DNA of 44,568 nt, from the NCBI GenBank assembly GCA_028864885.1, contig JAGWLR010000021.1, positions 1 to 44,568 of the forward strand, in the 5' to 3' direction. Below the pieces are notes generated by a model, which made no database searches, was not told the origin of the DNA, and saw only the letters and a program-made list of their open reading frames with translations. The stretch is from Burkholderiales bacterium. Lineage in GTDB: Bacteria > Pseudomonadota > Gammaproteobacteria > Burkholderiales > Burkholderiaceae_C. Of the stretch, positions 35,160-43,809 are shown in pieces. The position numbers and the translations under genes are program-made. Position 1 is the first letter of the stretch, and every line of letters begins with the position of its first letter.

Positions 35160-37286
35160 ATGAGACAAGCATTCCCACTCAAGCCGCTGGTGTGCGCGCT
35201 GGCCACCATTGCCGCATGCGACTGGGCACTGGCAGCAGACGCTCCCGCCACCCTTCCCAACGTCACCGTTCAAGCTGAGGCCCCCAAATCCGGGCAAGCC
35301 ACGGTGGCCGGATTTGGCGACACGCCCACTTGGCAGATCCCCGCGCAAACACTGAGCATCACTGACCGCGCCCTTCAAAACGCCGGGGTTCAGCAAGTGT
35401 CCGACTTGGCCAAGCTCGATGGCAGTGTCAGCGGTGGCTACAACACCACGGGCTATTGGGATGACATGACCGTGCGAGGCTTCTCACTGGAAGGGGCCTA
35501 CAGCTATCGTCGCGAAGGGCTGCCCTACAACGCCGAAACCCGCATCCCGCTCGACAACAAAGCCAATCTGGAACTGTTCAAAGGCACCAGCGGCATCCAG
35601 GCCGGCGTCAGCGCGCCTGGGGGCTTGGTCAACCTGCTGGTCAAACGACCTGAAGGCCGCATCCGCAGTGCCGAACTGGCCTGGACCAGCGCCCGCAGCT
35701 ACAAAATCGCCACCGATTTGTCTGACCGTTTCGGTGCCAACGACCAGTTCGGTGTGCGCCTGAACGCGGCGCAAGAACAGCTCAACCCCGAAGTGCACGA
35801 TGCGCAGGGGCAACGCCACTTGCTGTCTCTGGCCACCGATTGGCGCATCAGCCCTGATACTTTGCTTGAAGCTGAAATCGAGCAAAGCCGCTTCAGCCAA
35901 CCCAGCGTGCCCGGGTTCAGCATGTTGGGCAACGTGCTGCCCAATGCCAAAGACGTTGACCCACGTATCAACCTCAACAACCAGCCCTGGACCCTGCCTG
36001 TGGTGTTTCAAGGCGGTGTCGGCACCTTGCGGTTGACGCAGCAACTCAACGCCGATTGGCTGTGGCAAACCACGTATGGCTACCAACGCCAAGTCACCCA
36101 GGATCGCATTGCGTTTCCCTACGGCTGCAGTGCTGCTGGCGATCCCTCGCATTATTGTGCTGATGGTAGGTTCGACTTTTACGATTACCGTAGCGAAGGC
36201 GAGTTGCGCCGCAACCAATCGCTGGAGACCCATGCCGATGGCAGCGCATCGATCGCTGGTTACCACCACCAGTTGAGCCTGGGGGTACTGCGCAATCTGC
36301 AGTCCTTGGCTGCGGGCAATGCAGCGAACAACCCTGTTGGAACCGGCACCGTAGACGGCACCACCATCATCCCCGTGGGCGACCCCACTCGCTCTACCCC
36401 CATGGGCAATCGGCAAGAGGCCAGCACCGAGTGGTATGCCCGCGATGCCATCACCTGGAACGCCGACTGGACCTCTTGGCTGGGCGTGCGCCGCACCGGG
36501 CTGAACCGCATTGGCATCCAGTCAGACGGCACCCAACGCACCCAGTTGCAGCAAATCTTCACCGCCCCTTGGGTGGCCACAGGCTACCAATTTGCGCCCC
36601 GGCAGCAGGTGTACGCCAGCTGGGGCGAAGGCGTGCAAACCATGGTGGCGCCCTTCCCTTACTCGGGCACGCTGGACAACGCCGGACAACCGCTGCCCGC
36701 CCAGCGCACGCGCCAGTTGGAAGTGGGCTTCAAGGGCCAGTGCCCGCACACCAGTTGGGGCTTGAACTGGTTCCGCACCGAAAAACCTGAGGCCAACACC
36801 GTGGGCGCGGTCTACCAGCTCGATGGCGATAGCCTGCACCAAGGCATCGAGGGCCTGATCCGTACCACCCTGGGCGCATGGGATGTGGATGCCAGCGGCA
36901 TGCTGCTGGATGCCAAGCGCCGCAACAGTGCCGACACCACCATCAACGGCCTGCGCCCCACCAACGTGCCTGATCACACCCTGAAGCTCTCGGCCAACTA
37001 CCGCGTGGCGAGCGTTCCGGGCCTGTCGGCGCAAGCCGCCATCATCCATGAAGGGCGCCGAATGGTGACGCCTGACAACACCGTGCACGTACCCGCCTGG
37101 ACTCAGCTGGACGTGGGCGTGCGCTACGTGCAGCGCCTGAGCAATCAAGCCATCACTTGGCAAGCCGGCGTCCAAAACCTGACAGACAACCGCGCATGGC
37201 GATCCACCCCTTACGAGTTCGACCACGTGTACCTGCTGCCCCTGGCGCCCCGCACCTTGACGGCCTCGGTCATCGTCGATTTTTGA
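35160..37286 (+). CDS. TonB-dependent receptor, predicted thiamin (TPP-regulated) uptake
   Basis: 708 aa outer-membrane receptor. A signal peptide runs to about residue 25 (DWALA-ADA), a TonB-box-like LPNVTVQAE follows, then the plug domain (about 50-165, with ALQNAGVQQVSDLAKL, VRGFSLEGAYSYRREGLPY and SAPGGLVNLLVKRPEG), and a 22-strand-type barrel ending VIVDF with terminal Phe. The overall type is that of siderophore receptors. However, the TPP riboswitch immediately upstream indicates regulation by thiamin status, so the cargo is inferred to be thiamin, a phosphate ester or a precursor. Two cysteines in an extracellular loop (CSAAGDPSHYC) may form a disulfide. No other thiamin gene or transport partner is in the window. 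Confidence 0.88.
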   Translation: MRQAFPLKPLVCALATIAACDWALAADAPATLPNVTVQAEAPKSGQATVAGFGDTPTWQIPAQTLSITDRALQNAGVQQVSDLAKLDGSVSGGYNTTGYWDDMTVRGFSLEGAYSYRREGLPYNAETRIPLDNKANLELFKGTSGIQAGVSAPGGLVNLLVKRPEGRIRSAELAWTSARSYKIATDLSDRFGANDQFGVRLNAAQEQLNPEVHDAQGQRHLLSLATDWRISPDTLLEAEIEQSRFSQPSVPGFSMLGNVLPNAKDVDPRINLNNQPWTLPVVFQGGVGTLRLTQQLNADWLWQTTYGYQRQVTQDRIAFPYGCSAAGDPSHYCADGRFDFYDYRSEGELRRNQSLETHADGSASIAGYHHQLSLGVLRNLQSLAAGNAANNPVGTGTVDGTTIIPVGDPTRSTPMGNRQEASTEWYARDAITWNADWTSWLGVRRTGLNRIGIQSDGTQRTQLQQIFTAPWVATGYQFAPRQQVYASWGEGVQTMVAPFPYSGTLDNAGQPLPAQRTRQLEVGFKGQCPHTSWGLNWFRTEKPEANTVGAVYQLDGDSLHQGIEGLIRTTLGAWDVDASGMLLDAKRRNSADTTINGLRPTNVPDHTLKLSANYRVASVPGLSAQAAIIHEGRRMVTPDNTVHVPAWTQLDVGVRYVQRLSNQAITWQAGVQNLTDNRAWRSTPYEFDHVYLLPLAPRTLTASVIVDF

Positions 37287-37327
37287 CTGTTTGATTTGCC
37301 CAACAAGACTCAAAAATTGGGCGGCAC

Positions 37328-37357
37328 TTGATCCAGAACCAAAAACGATGCTATAGT
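37328..37357 (+). promoter_or_regulatory. Predicted sigma-70 promoter of tRNA-Asn
   Basis: TTGATC (37328-37333), an 18-base spacer and TATAGT (37352-37357), about 62 bp before the tRNA. The -10 matches five of six consensus bases. Confidence 0.5.
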
Positions 37358-37419
37358 CACGTTCTCGGTTGACGACAGCAACGTTTCAAACGAAGCAGTT
37401 AACAACTGAACCGACATAT

Positions 37420-37495
37420 TCCCCGATAGCTCAGTCGGTAGAGCGCCGGACTGTTAATCCGTAGGTCCCTGGTTCGAGCCCAGGTCGGGGAGCCA
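37420..37495 (+). tRNA. tRNA-Asn (GTT)
   Basis: 76 nt with an encoded CCA. The acceptor stem TCCCCGA (37420-37426) pairs with TCGGGGA (37485-37491). The D-arm is AGCTCAGTCGGTAGAGC, the anticodon GTT is at 37453-37455 in CTGTTAA, and the T-loop GGTTCGAGCC is standard. The tRNA reads AAC and AAU. Downstream lies a terminator and then an integrase remnant, a common place for genomic islands to insert. Confidence 0.97.
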
Positions 37496-37527
37496 AATAA
37501 AGCTAGATGCGATAAGCACTTAGCAGC

Positions 37528-37553
37528 AAGAGCTACCCTAGCGGTGGCTTTTT
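37528..37553 (+). terminator. Terminator of tRNA-Asn
   Basis: Stem AAGAGCTACC (37528-37537) and GGTGGCTTTT (37543-37552), ten pairs with two G-T wobbles, a 5-base loop, and a T-run reaching 37553 before GCTTT. Confidence 0.65.
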
Positions 37554-37588
37554 GCTTTGGCGACTGTGACAAAAATGCGCCACGGCTG

Positions 37589-37948
37589 TCACAGCCCTTC
37601 TCGCCTGCTCTCAATCCGAGACGCCGCAGACAACAGACTCTCCGTTGCAAACTTGGCATAGCGGCCCACCATCGGCCGAGACTTCCAACCACCCAGGTCC
37701 TTGAGCTCATCGCAAGACGTCCCCGCCTGTCGATGCCAAGAAGCCCAGGTATGTCGCAAATCGTGAACACGGAAGTCCTTGATCCCCGATCGCTTTAACG
37801 CCGCGTGCCAGGCCGTGTTGGTCACGTCCGCCCTCATGGGTTGGCCTTCGTAGGTAAAGCAATAACGAGGATGCTTGCCAATCTGCTCCTTCAGTTTCAC
37901 TTCGGGGCTTTCTTGCTCATCCCGAACCCTGACACTACACATCAACAA
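37589..37948 (-). pseudogene. C-terminal remnant of a phage-type tyrosine integrase
   Basis: 119 codons at most, from a TTG at 37948. The readable part holds the catalytic core end of tyrosine recombinases: HDLRHTWASW with the His-x-x-Arg pair, LGGWKSRPMVGRYAKF with the Tyr nucleophile, and a helical tail. The first catalytic Arg and the whole N-terminal DNA-binding half (roughly 200 residues or more) are missing, cut near the terminator of tRNA-His at 38000. It lies in the gap between tRNA-Asn and tRNA-His, with its 3' end facing tRNA-Asn. I read it as the residue of a deleted island or prophage. No functional start or ribosome site is seen. Confidence 0.85.
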
Positions 37949-37965
37949 TACATAGTCAGAAAGAA

Positions 37966-38000
37966 AAATCCCCTAGGAGAACCTGTCTGCTAGGGGATTT
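37966..38000 (-). terminator. Terminator of tRNA-His
   Basis: Stem AAATCCCCTAG (37966-37976) with CTAGGGGATTT (37990-38000), 11 perfect pairs, a 13-base loop. Read on the minus strand, the stem ends in TTTTTCTTT. It lies just past the 3' end of tRNA-His. Confidence 0.85.
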
Positions 38001-38008
38001 GGTGTTCT

Positions 38009-38085
38009 TGGGGTGGCTAATGGGACTCGAACCCACGACAACCAGAATCACAATCTGGGACTCTACCAACTGAGCTATAGCCACC
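38009..38085 (-). tRNA. tRNA-His (GTG)
   Basis: On the minus strand it starts GGTGGCTATAGCTCAG, including the extra G at -1 typical of tRNA-His. It ends TAGCCACCCCA with an encoded CCA (77 nt counted with G-1). The anticodon GTG sits in the loop of CAGATTGTGATTCTG. It is very close to the E. coli gene. It lies 23 bp after the ppiD stop on the same strand, so it may share the ppiD transcript. Confidence 0.97.
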
Positions 38086-38108
38086 ACCGGAAAGTCAAAA
38101 AGTATAAC

Positions 38109-40031
38109 TTATTTTTTCGCACCTGTCACAGCATCCATCACTTTTTTGCCGTCATTCAGGTATTGAACTTTGTACTCTCTTTGCAACGCGCGATAGTACG
38201 CGTCCGCTTCAGCGCGACCCCAGATCGGGCCAAACTGCTCTTGCGCTTCGCGGACTTCGGCCGGAGCCAAGTTCGGCGGCAAAACCTTGAGCAACTTCAC
38301 CACGGCGCTGCCCTCAGCACCCAGGTCAATGACCTGCCAGCTTGGCAGCTTGTCTGCCGGCATCTTCAAGACCGCTTCCAGGACGGCAGCGGGCTGCCCG
38401 AACATGTTGCGGCGAGACATCTCGACCGGCGCAGGCAACGTGGCTTGTTCAGGAGACTTCTCCCACAAGGCCATTTTCGCTTGCGCATCCTTGCGTGCCA
38501 GTTTGACCGACTCGGCTTCCACCCAGTGCTCACGTACCTTGTCCTGCACCTGGTCAAACGGCAACTTGGCTGCCGGCTCGTACTTCACGATGCGCGCCGA
38601 TACCAGCTTGTTCGGCCCGACTTCAATGGCCTCGGTGTTCCGGCCTTTGGAGCGGTTAGTTGGATCAAACAAGGCGTCCAGTAAACGCGGATTGGACAGC
38701 ACGCCTTGGTCTTTGCCATCGGGATGGTGAAGGATGCCCGTTGCCGATTGCAGCGGCAGCTTGAGCTCATCCGCCACGGGCTTCAGGCTATCGGAGACTT
38801 CATACACCTTGTTGGTGAACTGCTCAGCCACCTCGGCGTATTGGCGCTGGGCCGCCTGCTTGCGGGCTTCATCTTCGATTTGAGCACGCACGGCTTCGAA
38901 GGGCTGAGGCTTGCCACCGCGGATCGCTGTCAACTTGATGATGTGATAGCCAAAGTCGCTTTCGACCACGCCGCTGATCTGGCCTGGCTGCATGGCAAAC
39001 ACTGCGTCTTCAAATGGCTTGGTCATGGCACCGCGCCCAAAGAAATCCAGATCGCCCCCGTTGGCGGCAGAGCCCGGGTCGTCTGAATTTTTCTTGGCCA
39101 GTTCGGCAAACATTGACGGGTTCTTTTGCAGCTCTGCCAGAATCTGCTCGGCTTTGGCTTTGGCTGCTTTCTTTTGCTCAGGGCTGGCGCTCTTCTCTGC
39201 CTTGATCAGAATGTGGCTGGCGCGACGCTCCTCAGGTTCGGTGTAGCGACTGATGTTCTCTTTGTACCAAGAGCGCAGATCGTCTTCAGACACAGAAACC
39301 CGTTGCTTGAGGGTATCGAGATCCAGCACCACGTACTGCACGTCTGCCTTTTCAGGTGACGTCAGCCACACATCATTGGCCGGATCTTTGTAGTAGGCCT
39401 GAAGCTGCGCCGCCGTCGGGTTCACCTGCGATGCATATTGCTTGGGATCAAATTTTTGCCATTGAACCTGACGAACCTGGAACAAGGCATTGATGGCTTG
39501 CTGACTGGCCACAGCCGACGTTTGACCGGACGACGACACCGCACCCAGCACTTGACCAATGGTCAAGTCTTGGCGAAGAAGCGCCTCGAAGTGGGCTGGG
39601 CTCATGCCACGCGCCTGCAGCATGTCCTTGTTCAGGGTGCCATCGGCGTTGCGAACCGCAGCAAACTGAGGATCGGTTTCAAAAATCCGTTGAATCCGCA
39701 AGGGGGCTGGCGTCAGGCGCTGATCTCGCGCGGCGGCTGTCAGCACATATTCGCGAACCACCTGATCCAATGATTGCTTTTTGAATTCGGGTTTGTCGAA
39801 CTCTTTGGCATCCGTATCAGGGCGCTGTGCCCGAATCCGTTCGGACATTTGGCGGTTGGCGTTGTCCCACTCGGGTTGCATCACCTTGGTGCCGTCCACC
39901 TTGGCAACCACCCCTTCATCGCTTCCGAAGCGGGCAACACTTTGCACACCAAAGAAAACGAATGAAGGCAGGATCAGGAGAACCAACAAAAACTGCAGGA
40001 TGCGGTTGTGCTTGCGAACGAAATCAAACAT
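38109..40031 (-). CDS. ppiD: Periplasmic chaperone and peptidyl-prolyl isomerase PpiD
   Basis: 640 aa from the ATG at 40031 (MFDFVRKHNRILQFLLVLL). Upstream in-frame ATGs lie in the tRNA-Val terminator. One N-terminal membrane helix (about 12-33) anchors a large periplasmic part: a SurA-N-like chaperone region with AVASQQAINALF, then a parvulin domain around residues 270-360 (ASHILIKAEK, FAELAKKNSDDPGSAANGGDLDFFGRG, SDFGYHIIKLT). PpiD helps newly secreted proteins fold at the SecYEG exit. Its length is near E. coli PpiD (623 aa). It lies between tRNA-Val/hupB upstream and tRNA-His downstream, all on the minus strand. Confidence 0.94.
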   Translation of the reverse strand: MFDFVRKHNRILQFLLVLLILPSFVFFGVQSVARFGSDEGVVAKVDGTKVMQPEWDNANRQMSERIRAQRPDTDAKEFDKPEFKKQSLDQVVREYVLTAAARDQRLTPAPLRIQRIFETDPQFAAVRNADGTLNKDMLQARGMSPAHFEALLRQDLTIGQVLGAVSSSGQTSAVASQQAINALFQVRQVQWQKFDPKQYASQVNPTAAQLQAYYKDPANDVWLTSPEKADVQYVVLDLDTLKQRVSVSEDDLRSWYKENISRYTEPEERRASHILIKAEKSASPEQKKAAKAKAEQILAELQKNPSMFAELAKKNSDDPGSAANGGDLDFFGRGAMTKPFEDAVFAMQPGQISGVVESDFGYHIIKLTAIRGGKPQPFEAVRAQIEDEARKQAAQRQYAEVAEQFTNKVYEVSDSLKPVADELKLPLQSATGILHHPDGKDQGVLSNPRLLDALFDPTNRSKGRNTEAIEVGPNKLVSARIVKYEPAAKLPFDQVQDKVREHWVEAESVKLARKDAQAKMALWEKSPEQATLPAPVEMSRRNMFGQPAAVLEAVLKMPADKLPSWQVIDLGAEGSAVVKLLKVLPPNLAPAEVREAQEQFGPIWGRAEADAYYRALQREYKVQYLNDGKKVMDAVTGAKK

Positions 40032-40087
40032 GGCTGAGCCGAGTGGTAGATGGCGCGGACAGAAATATCCAGGCTTTAGATGACACA

Positions 40088-40109
40088 AAGGCGAACCTGG
40101 GTTCGCCTT
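40088..40109 (-). terminator. Terminator after tRNA-Val
   Basis: AAGGCGAAC (40088-40096), loop CTGG, GTTCGCCTT (40101-40109). Read on the minus strand the stem ends in CTTTGTGT, a short T-run. It stands between tRNA-Val and ppiD. Confidence 0.65.
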
Positions 40110-40124
40110 GAGTCGCTATCGGAG

Positions 40125-40200
40125 TGGTGGGTGCTGAGGGGTTCGAACCCCCGACCTACGCCTTGTAAGGGCGCCGCTCTACCAACTGAGCTAAGCACCC
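40125..40200 (-). tRNA. tRNA-Val (TAC)
   Basis: 76 nt on the minus strand with encoded CCA. GGGTGCT pairs with AGCACCC. The D-arm is AGCTCAGTTGGTAGAGC, the anticodon TAC lies in CCTTACAAGG, and the T-arm is GGGGGTTCGAACCCC. It lies 20 bp below hupB on the same strand, so the two are probably cotranscribed before the terminator at 40088-40109. Confidence 0.97.
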
Positions 40201-40220
40201 GACAGCTTGAGAATCGGATT

Positions 40221-40493
40221 TTAATTCACGGCGTCCTTCAGGGCTTTACCTGGCCGGAATTTTGGCACTTTGGCTTTCTTGATCTTGATCGCAGCGCCGG
40301 TGCGAGGGTTGCGGCCCGTTCGAGCCGCACGCGTCGTCACTGCGAAAGTCCCGAATCCTACCAGGGAAACGGAGTCACCTTTCTTGAGCGTGGCAGCGAC
40401 ACCACCAATCAGGGCCTCCAATGCGCGGCCAGCCGCTGCTTTGGACAGGTCTGCCTGCTCTGCAATGTGATCTATCAACTCGGACTTGTTCAC
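40221..40493 (-). CDS. hupB: Nucleoid protein HU-beta
   Basis: 90 aa with a GTG start at 40493 (reading [16 protein letters not shown] after the initiator), preceded by GAGGGG. HU dimers bend and package DNA. GFGTF and the DNA-contact arm [30 protein letters not shown] (residues about 53-82) are canonical; only the location is given here as evidence. The open frame extends upstream, but those residues do not resemble HU. A -10 candidate TAGAAT lies at 40593-40588, leaving a leader of about 88 nt. It is followed by tRNA-Val. Confidence 0.96.
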   Translation of the reverse strand: MNKSELIDHIAEQADLSKAAAGRALEALIGGVAATLKKGDSVSLVGFGTFAVTTRAARTGRNPRTGAAIKIKKAKVPKFRPGKALKDAVN

Positions 40494-40587
40494 GAAAATC
40501 CCCTCTGTAGCAGTCACGAACGAGTTAAGCCGGGCGCCGCCAGCGAAGCCGAAATTGAAGGGGCAGCATCGCGAGGGCCAAAAAATC

Positions 40588-40593
40588 ATTCTA
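40588..40593 (-). promoter_or_regulatory. Possible -10 element of hupB
   Basis: TAGAAT on the minus strand, five of six consensus bases, predicting +1 near 40581. I cannot find a matching -35, so this is weak. The 165-bp gap from hupB to pgsA (40494-40658) holds nothing else that I can name apart from the CTTTGGC repeats reported as a finding. Confidence 0.35.
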
Positions 40594-40658
40594 TGCCGAT
40601 TCGCCCATCACTTTGGCACGTAGATCTGCCCTTGACAGAACGCCAAAGAACGAGACGG

Positions 40659-41225
40659 TCACCGCGCTTTGGCACGGATATCTGGTAACGATTTTTTGAG
40701 GTAATAGGCCATCGACCAGATCGTGAGACAGCAGGCGATGTAGATCAGCCACGTTCCCAGGAGATGAGTCGGAATCACACCAAACAAGGGGCCGTCGTAC
40801 AGCAAGAACACGATGGCCATCATCTGGGACGCGGTCTTCAGCTTGCCCAACATGTGCACGGCCACGCTTTTGGATGCGCCGATTTGCGCCATCCATTCCC
40901 TCAAAGCCGAGATGGCAATTTCCCGGCCAATGATGACGAGCGCCACAAGCGCATTGACCCGGTCGAGCTGAAGCAAGATCAACAAGGAGGCGCAGACCAG
41001 GAACTTGTCTGCAACCGGATCCAGGAAGGCCCCGAACGCAGACGTTTGGTTCAAACGGCGAGCGAGCCATCCGTCAAGCCAGTCGGTCAGCGCGACCAAG
41101 ACAAACAGAACACTGGCAACCAGATTGAGCTCAGCCATGGGCCGAGGCAGGTAAAACACACCCACGATGAGCGGTATCGCAACGATCCGCGCCCAGGTGA
41201 GCAAGGTGGGCAGATTCAAAAACAT
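40659..41225 (-). CDS. pgsA: CDP-diacylglycerol--glycerol-3-phosphate 3-phosphatidyltransferase
   Basis: 188 aa, the usual size. This inner-membrane enzyme makes phosphatidylglycerol phosphate, the committed step to phosphatidylglycerol and cardiolipin. The CDP-alcohol phosphotransferase motif D-x2-DG-x2-AR-x8-G-x3-D-x3-D is complete in DWLDGWLARRLNQTSAFG followed by AFLDPVAD. Membrane helices surround it. It is the last gene of the minus-strand trio uvrC, lipoprotein, pgsA, a common pairing with uvrC in proteobacteria. Confidence 0.96.
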   Translation of the reverse strand: MFLNLPTLLTWARIVAIPLIVGVFYLPRPMAELNLVASVLFVLVALTDWLDGWLARRLNQTSAFGAFLDPVADKFLVCASLLILLQLDRVNALVALVIIGREIAISALREWMAQIGASKSVAVHMLGKLKTASQMMAIVFLLYDGPLFGVIPTHLLGTWLIYIACCLTIWSMAYYLKKSLPDIRAKAR

Positions 41226-41254
41226 GCAGGCATTGTGCCCTTAAAGGACAGGGA

Positions 41255-41776
41255 TCAACGTCGGTCCAAGGTCATCGGCTTGAATTTGCGTTGGTTGTTG
41301 AACAAAAAGGTTTCATTGAACTTCCAGGGCTTGGGCAGGCGAGACACATCGCCGAAAGGCGCCGCCCGTTTGACCGCCTGCTTGGCGATCTCAATGGTGT
41401 CCAACGCCTGGCTGGGCTTGCGCATGACCTCGATGCGACGAATGCTGCCATCTGCATTGAGCTCGATGCTGAGCACTGGAATGGCCAACAGCATGTCTGG
41501 TGGCTTGCTGGTGTAAGTTTGGCTTGGGTTGGCGGCCACCATGCGACGAGCGGCCTGCAGCCGTGCCTCTTCCCAGTTATGTGGGGCAGATGGAGCGGGT
41601 AACTTGCCGCTGAAAGCGGCATGACTTTCATCGGCCTGAGACACGGCCCCTGGCGCCGACGAATTGCCGGGGCCCGCAGAGTTGGTCGGCTGACTGGAAC
41701 ACCCAGCCAGGGTGGCCAATGCAGCCAACGCGGCCAACGTGATCCATCCCCACCGCTTGAAGTCAACGCAAGGCAC
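41255..41776 (-). CDS. Lipoprotein with TonB-C-like domain
   Basis: 173 aa from a GTG at 41776, overlapping the uvrC end by 14 bp. Starts further upstream lie deep inside uvrC. A hydrophobic segment leads to the lipobox LAGC ([14 protein letters not shown]). The mature part has a Ser/Pro/Ala-rich stretch, then a domain (about 105-173) with [33 protein letters not shown] and ETFLFNNQ, the pattern of TonB C-terminal-like domains. Full TonB features, such as the long Pro-Lys spanner, are missing. It may bind an envelope partner. Its place between uvrC and pgsA does not reveal a function. Confidence 0.75.
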   Translation of the reverse strand: MPCVDFKRWGWITLAALAALATLAGCSSQPTNSAGPGNSSAPGAVSQADESHAAFSGKLPAPSAPHNWEEARLQAARRMVAANPSQTYTSKPPDMLLAIPVLSIELNADGSIRRIEVMRKPSQALDTIEIAKQAVKRAAPFGDVSRLPKPWKFNETFLFNNQRKFKPMTLDRR

Positions 41777-43790
41777 GATAGATTTCCTCCGCCAGTTCGA
41801 TTGAGATGCCATCGACGGTGGCCAACTCTTCCACCGTTGCCGCCGCAACGCCGCGAACACCGCCGAAGCGCTGCAACAATTTTGCCCGTCGTTTGGGGCC
41901 AATGCCTGGAATGTCCTCCAGCCGACTGCCTCCTGTGCGCACGCTGGCACGCTTTGCGCGCATACCTGTGATGGCGAACCGGTGCGCTTCGTCTCGAATC
42001 TGCGCCACCAACATCAAGGCCGCTGAATTGGGAGCCAATTGCAGCTTGGGTCTGCCATCGGCAAACACGAGCTCTTCCAGCCCTACTTTGCGCCCCTCGC
42101 CTTTCTCGACCCCCACGATGATCGAGATCGGCAGGCCCAGCGACTGAAAGACATCTCGCGCCATGGCCACCTGTCCTTTGCCGCCATCCACCAGCACCAG
42201 GTCGGGCAATTGCGCTGGTTTTGCCCCGCCGTAACGCCGCTCCAGCGCCTGCTTCATGGCGGCATAGTCGTCACCAGGTGTGATGTCGGTGATGTTGTAG
42301 CGGCGGTACTGTCCAGACTGCATCTTGTGCTGCTCATACACAACACACGAAGCCTGAGTCGCCTCGCCAGCGGTGTGGCTGATGTCAAAGCATTCGATGC
42401 GCAACGCTGCATACGGGTCCGCTGGGGCTGCCACTTCGGGCTCGCGCGGCGACGCAGGCGCCTCGGTAGCCGCGCCCTCCCAGTCGGCAGACGCCACGGC
42501 AGCGCCCCGCTCTTCCAACGTCACATCCAGGTTCAGCGCCTCCACCAAGGCCCGGGTTCTGGCTTGTTGTGATCCTTCTTCGCTCAATAGCCGAGCCAGG
42601 GACAACTCAGCCCCCTTGATCGCCATATCAAGCCAAGTGCGACGCTGCTCGCGTGGCTGATGGACCACGCCGATGCGGTGTCCGCACTGCTCGCTCAGCG
42701 CTTCCATCAATGCGGGATCAACCGGGTGATTGAGGATGAGCAGCGAGGGAACGCTATTACCGATGTAGTGCTGCGCGAGGAAGGCTTCCAACACACCGAT
42801 TTCGGTCTGCAACGCCAACGCGTCGGCAGACAGCTGAGTAGCGTGGCTCGACTCATCACCCTCGTCCGGCACCAGAAAATGATCCTGCACATGAACCGGA
42901 AAGTAGGCCCGATCGCCGAGGTGGCGACCGCCCCGCACCATGGCCAGGTTCACGCAGGCCCGGCCACCGTGAACCTTCACGGCCAGCACGTCGACGTCCT
43001 TGTCCCCCACGCTTTCGACCGCCTGCTGATGCAGCACAGCCGACAGGGCACTGATCTGATTGCGCACCTCCGCTGCCTTCTCGTATTCCAGGCGTTCGGC
43101 ATACGCCATCATCTGGTCCTGCAAACTGGCGATGACGGCCTCGGGCTCACCCAGTAGAAAGCGCTCTGCCTGGTTGACGCTGGCGCGGTAGTCTTCCTGG
43201 CTGATCAAATCGACGCAAGGCCCACTGCATCGCTTGATTTGGTATAGCAAACACGGACGCGTGCGGTGGTTGTAGACGGCGTCTTCGCAAGTGCGCAGCA
43301 AGAACACCTTCTGCAGCAACTGAATGGTTTCCTTCACCGCCCAGGCGTTGGGATACGGCCCGAAATAGCGATGCTTGCGATCGACCGCACCGCGGTAGTA
43401 GGCAATGCGGGGAAAGTCGTGGGTGACGATCTTGAGATACGGATAGCTCTTGTCATCCCGAAACAAGATGTTGAACCGGGGATTCAAGGTCTTGATGAGA
43501 TTGTTTTCAAGCAGCAGTGCTTCGGCCTCGCTGCGCACCACCGTGGTTTCCATCCGCGTGATCTTGGAAACCATGTGCCCGATACGGGTGCCGCCATGAT
43601 TCTTGTGAAAGTAGCTCGACACCCGCCGCTTCAAATCGCGGGCCTTGCCTACATAAAGCAGATCATTCTGCGCATCGAAGTAGCGATACACCCCCGGCAG
43701 GTTAGGCAGAGACGCCACCTCGGCAAGCAATCGGGCCCATACGGCTTCGCGCGGCTCGGTTGCCGCTGTGGTTTCAACACGGTCGCTCAT
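41763..43790 (-). CDS. uvrC: Excinuclease ABC subunit C
   Basis: 675 aa from the ATG at 43790. UvrC makes both incisions in nucleotide excision repair. The N-terminal GIY-YIG nuclease ([20 protein letters not shown]) is followed by the cysteine-rich [14 protein letters not shown], the UVR motif, the RNase H-like domain ([20 protein letters not shown], with the catalytic Asp) and two C-terminal helix-hairpin-helices ([18 protein letters not shown]). Residues of about 424-457 form an Ala/Pro-rich insert before the RNase H-like domain. In-frame ATGs at 43820 and upstream would overlap earP. No good ribosome site is visible. Confidence 0.95.
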   Translation of the reverse strand: MSDRVETTAATEPREAVWARLLAEVASLPNLPGVYRYFDAQNDLLYVGKARDLKRRVSSYFHKNHGGTRIGHMVSKITRMETTVVRSEAEALLLENNLIKTLNPRFNILFRDDKSYPYLKIVTHDFPRIAYYRGAVDRKHRYFGPYPNAWAVKETIQLLQKVFLLRTCEDAVYNHRTRPCLLYQIKRCSGPCVDLISQEDYRASVNQAERFLLGEPEAVIASLQDQMMAYAERLEYEKAAEVRNQISALSAVLHQQAVESVGDKDVDVLAVKVHGGRACVNLAMVRGGRHLGDRAYFPVHVQDHFLVPDEGDESSHATQLSADALALQTEIGVLEAFLAQHYIGNSVPSLLILNHPVDPALMEALSEQCGHRIGVVHQPREQRRTWLDMAIKGAELSLARLLSEEGSQQARTRALVEALNLDVTLEERGAAVASADWEGAATEAPASPREPEVAAPADPYAALRIECFDISHTAGEATQASCVVYEQHKMQSGQYRRYNITDITPGDDYAAMKQALERRYGGAKPAQLPDLVLVDGGKGQVAMARDVFQSLGLPISIIVGVEKGEGRKVGLEELVFADGRPKLQLAPNSAALMLVAQIRDEAHRFAITGMRAKRASVRTGGSRLEDIPGIGPKRRAKLLQRFGGVRGVAAATVEELATVDGISIELAEEIYRALR

Positions 43791-43809
43791 GCCCGTGATT
43801 GTGCCGATA

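Noticed and set aside
37589-37948. Functional small integrase or excisionase
   Set aside because: The N-terminal half and first catalytic Arg are missing and there is no good start, so it is called a remnant.
37496-38000. Attachment-site repeat matching the 3' end of tRNA-Asn
   Set aside because: I looked for a second copy of the T-arm and acceptor end in the gap and beyond and found none, so no att site is annotated.
41776-41950. Longer lipoprotein start reading back into uvrC
   Set aside because: The extra residues are the out-of-frame shadow of uvrC and would bury the signal peptide.
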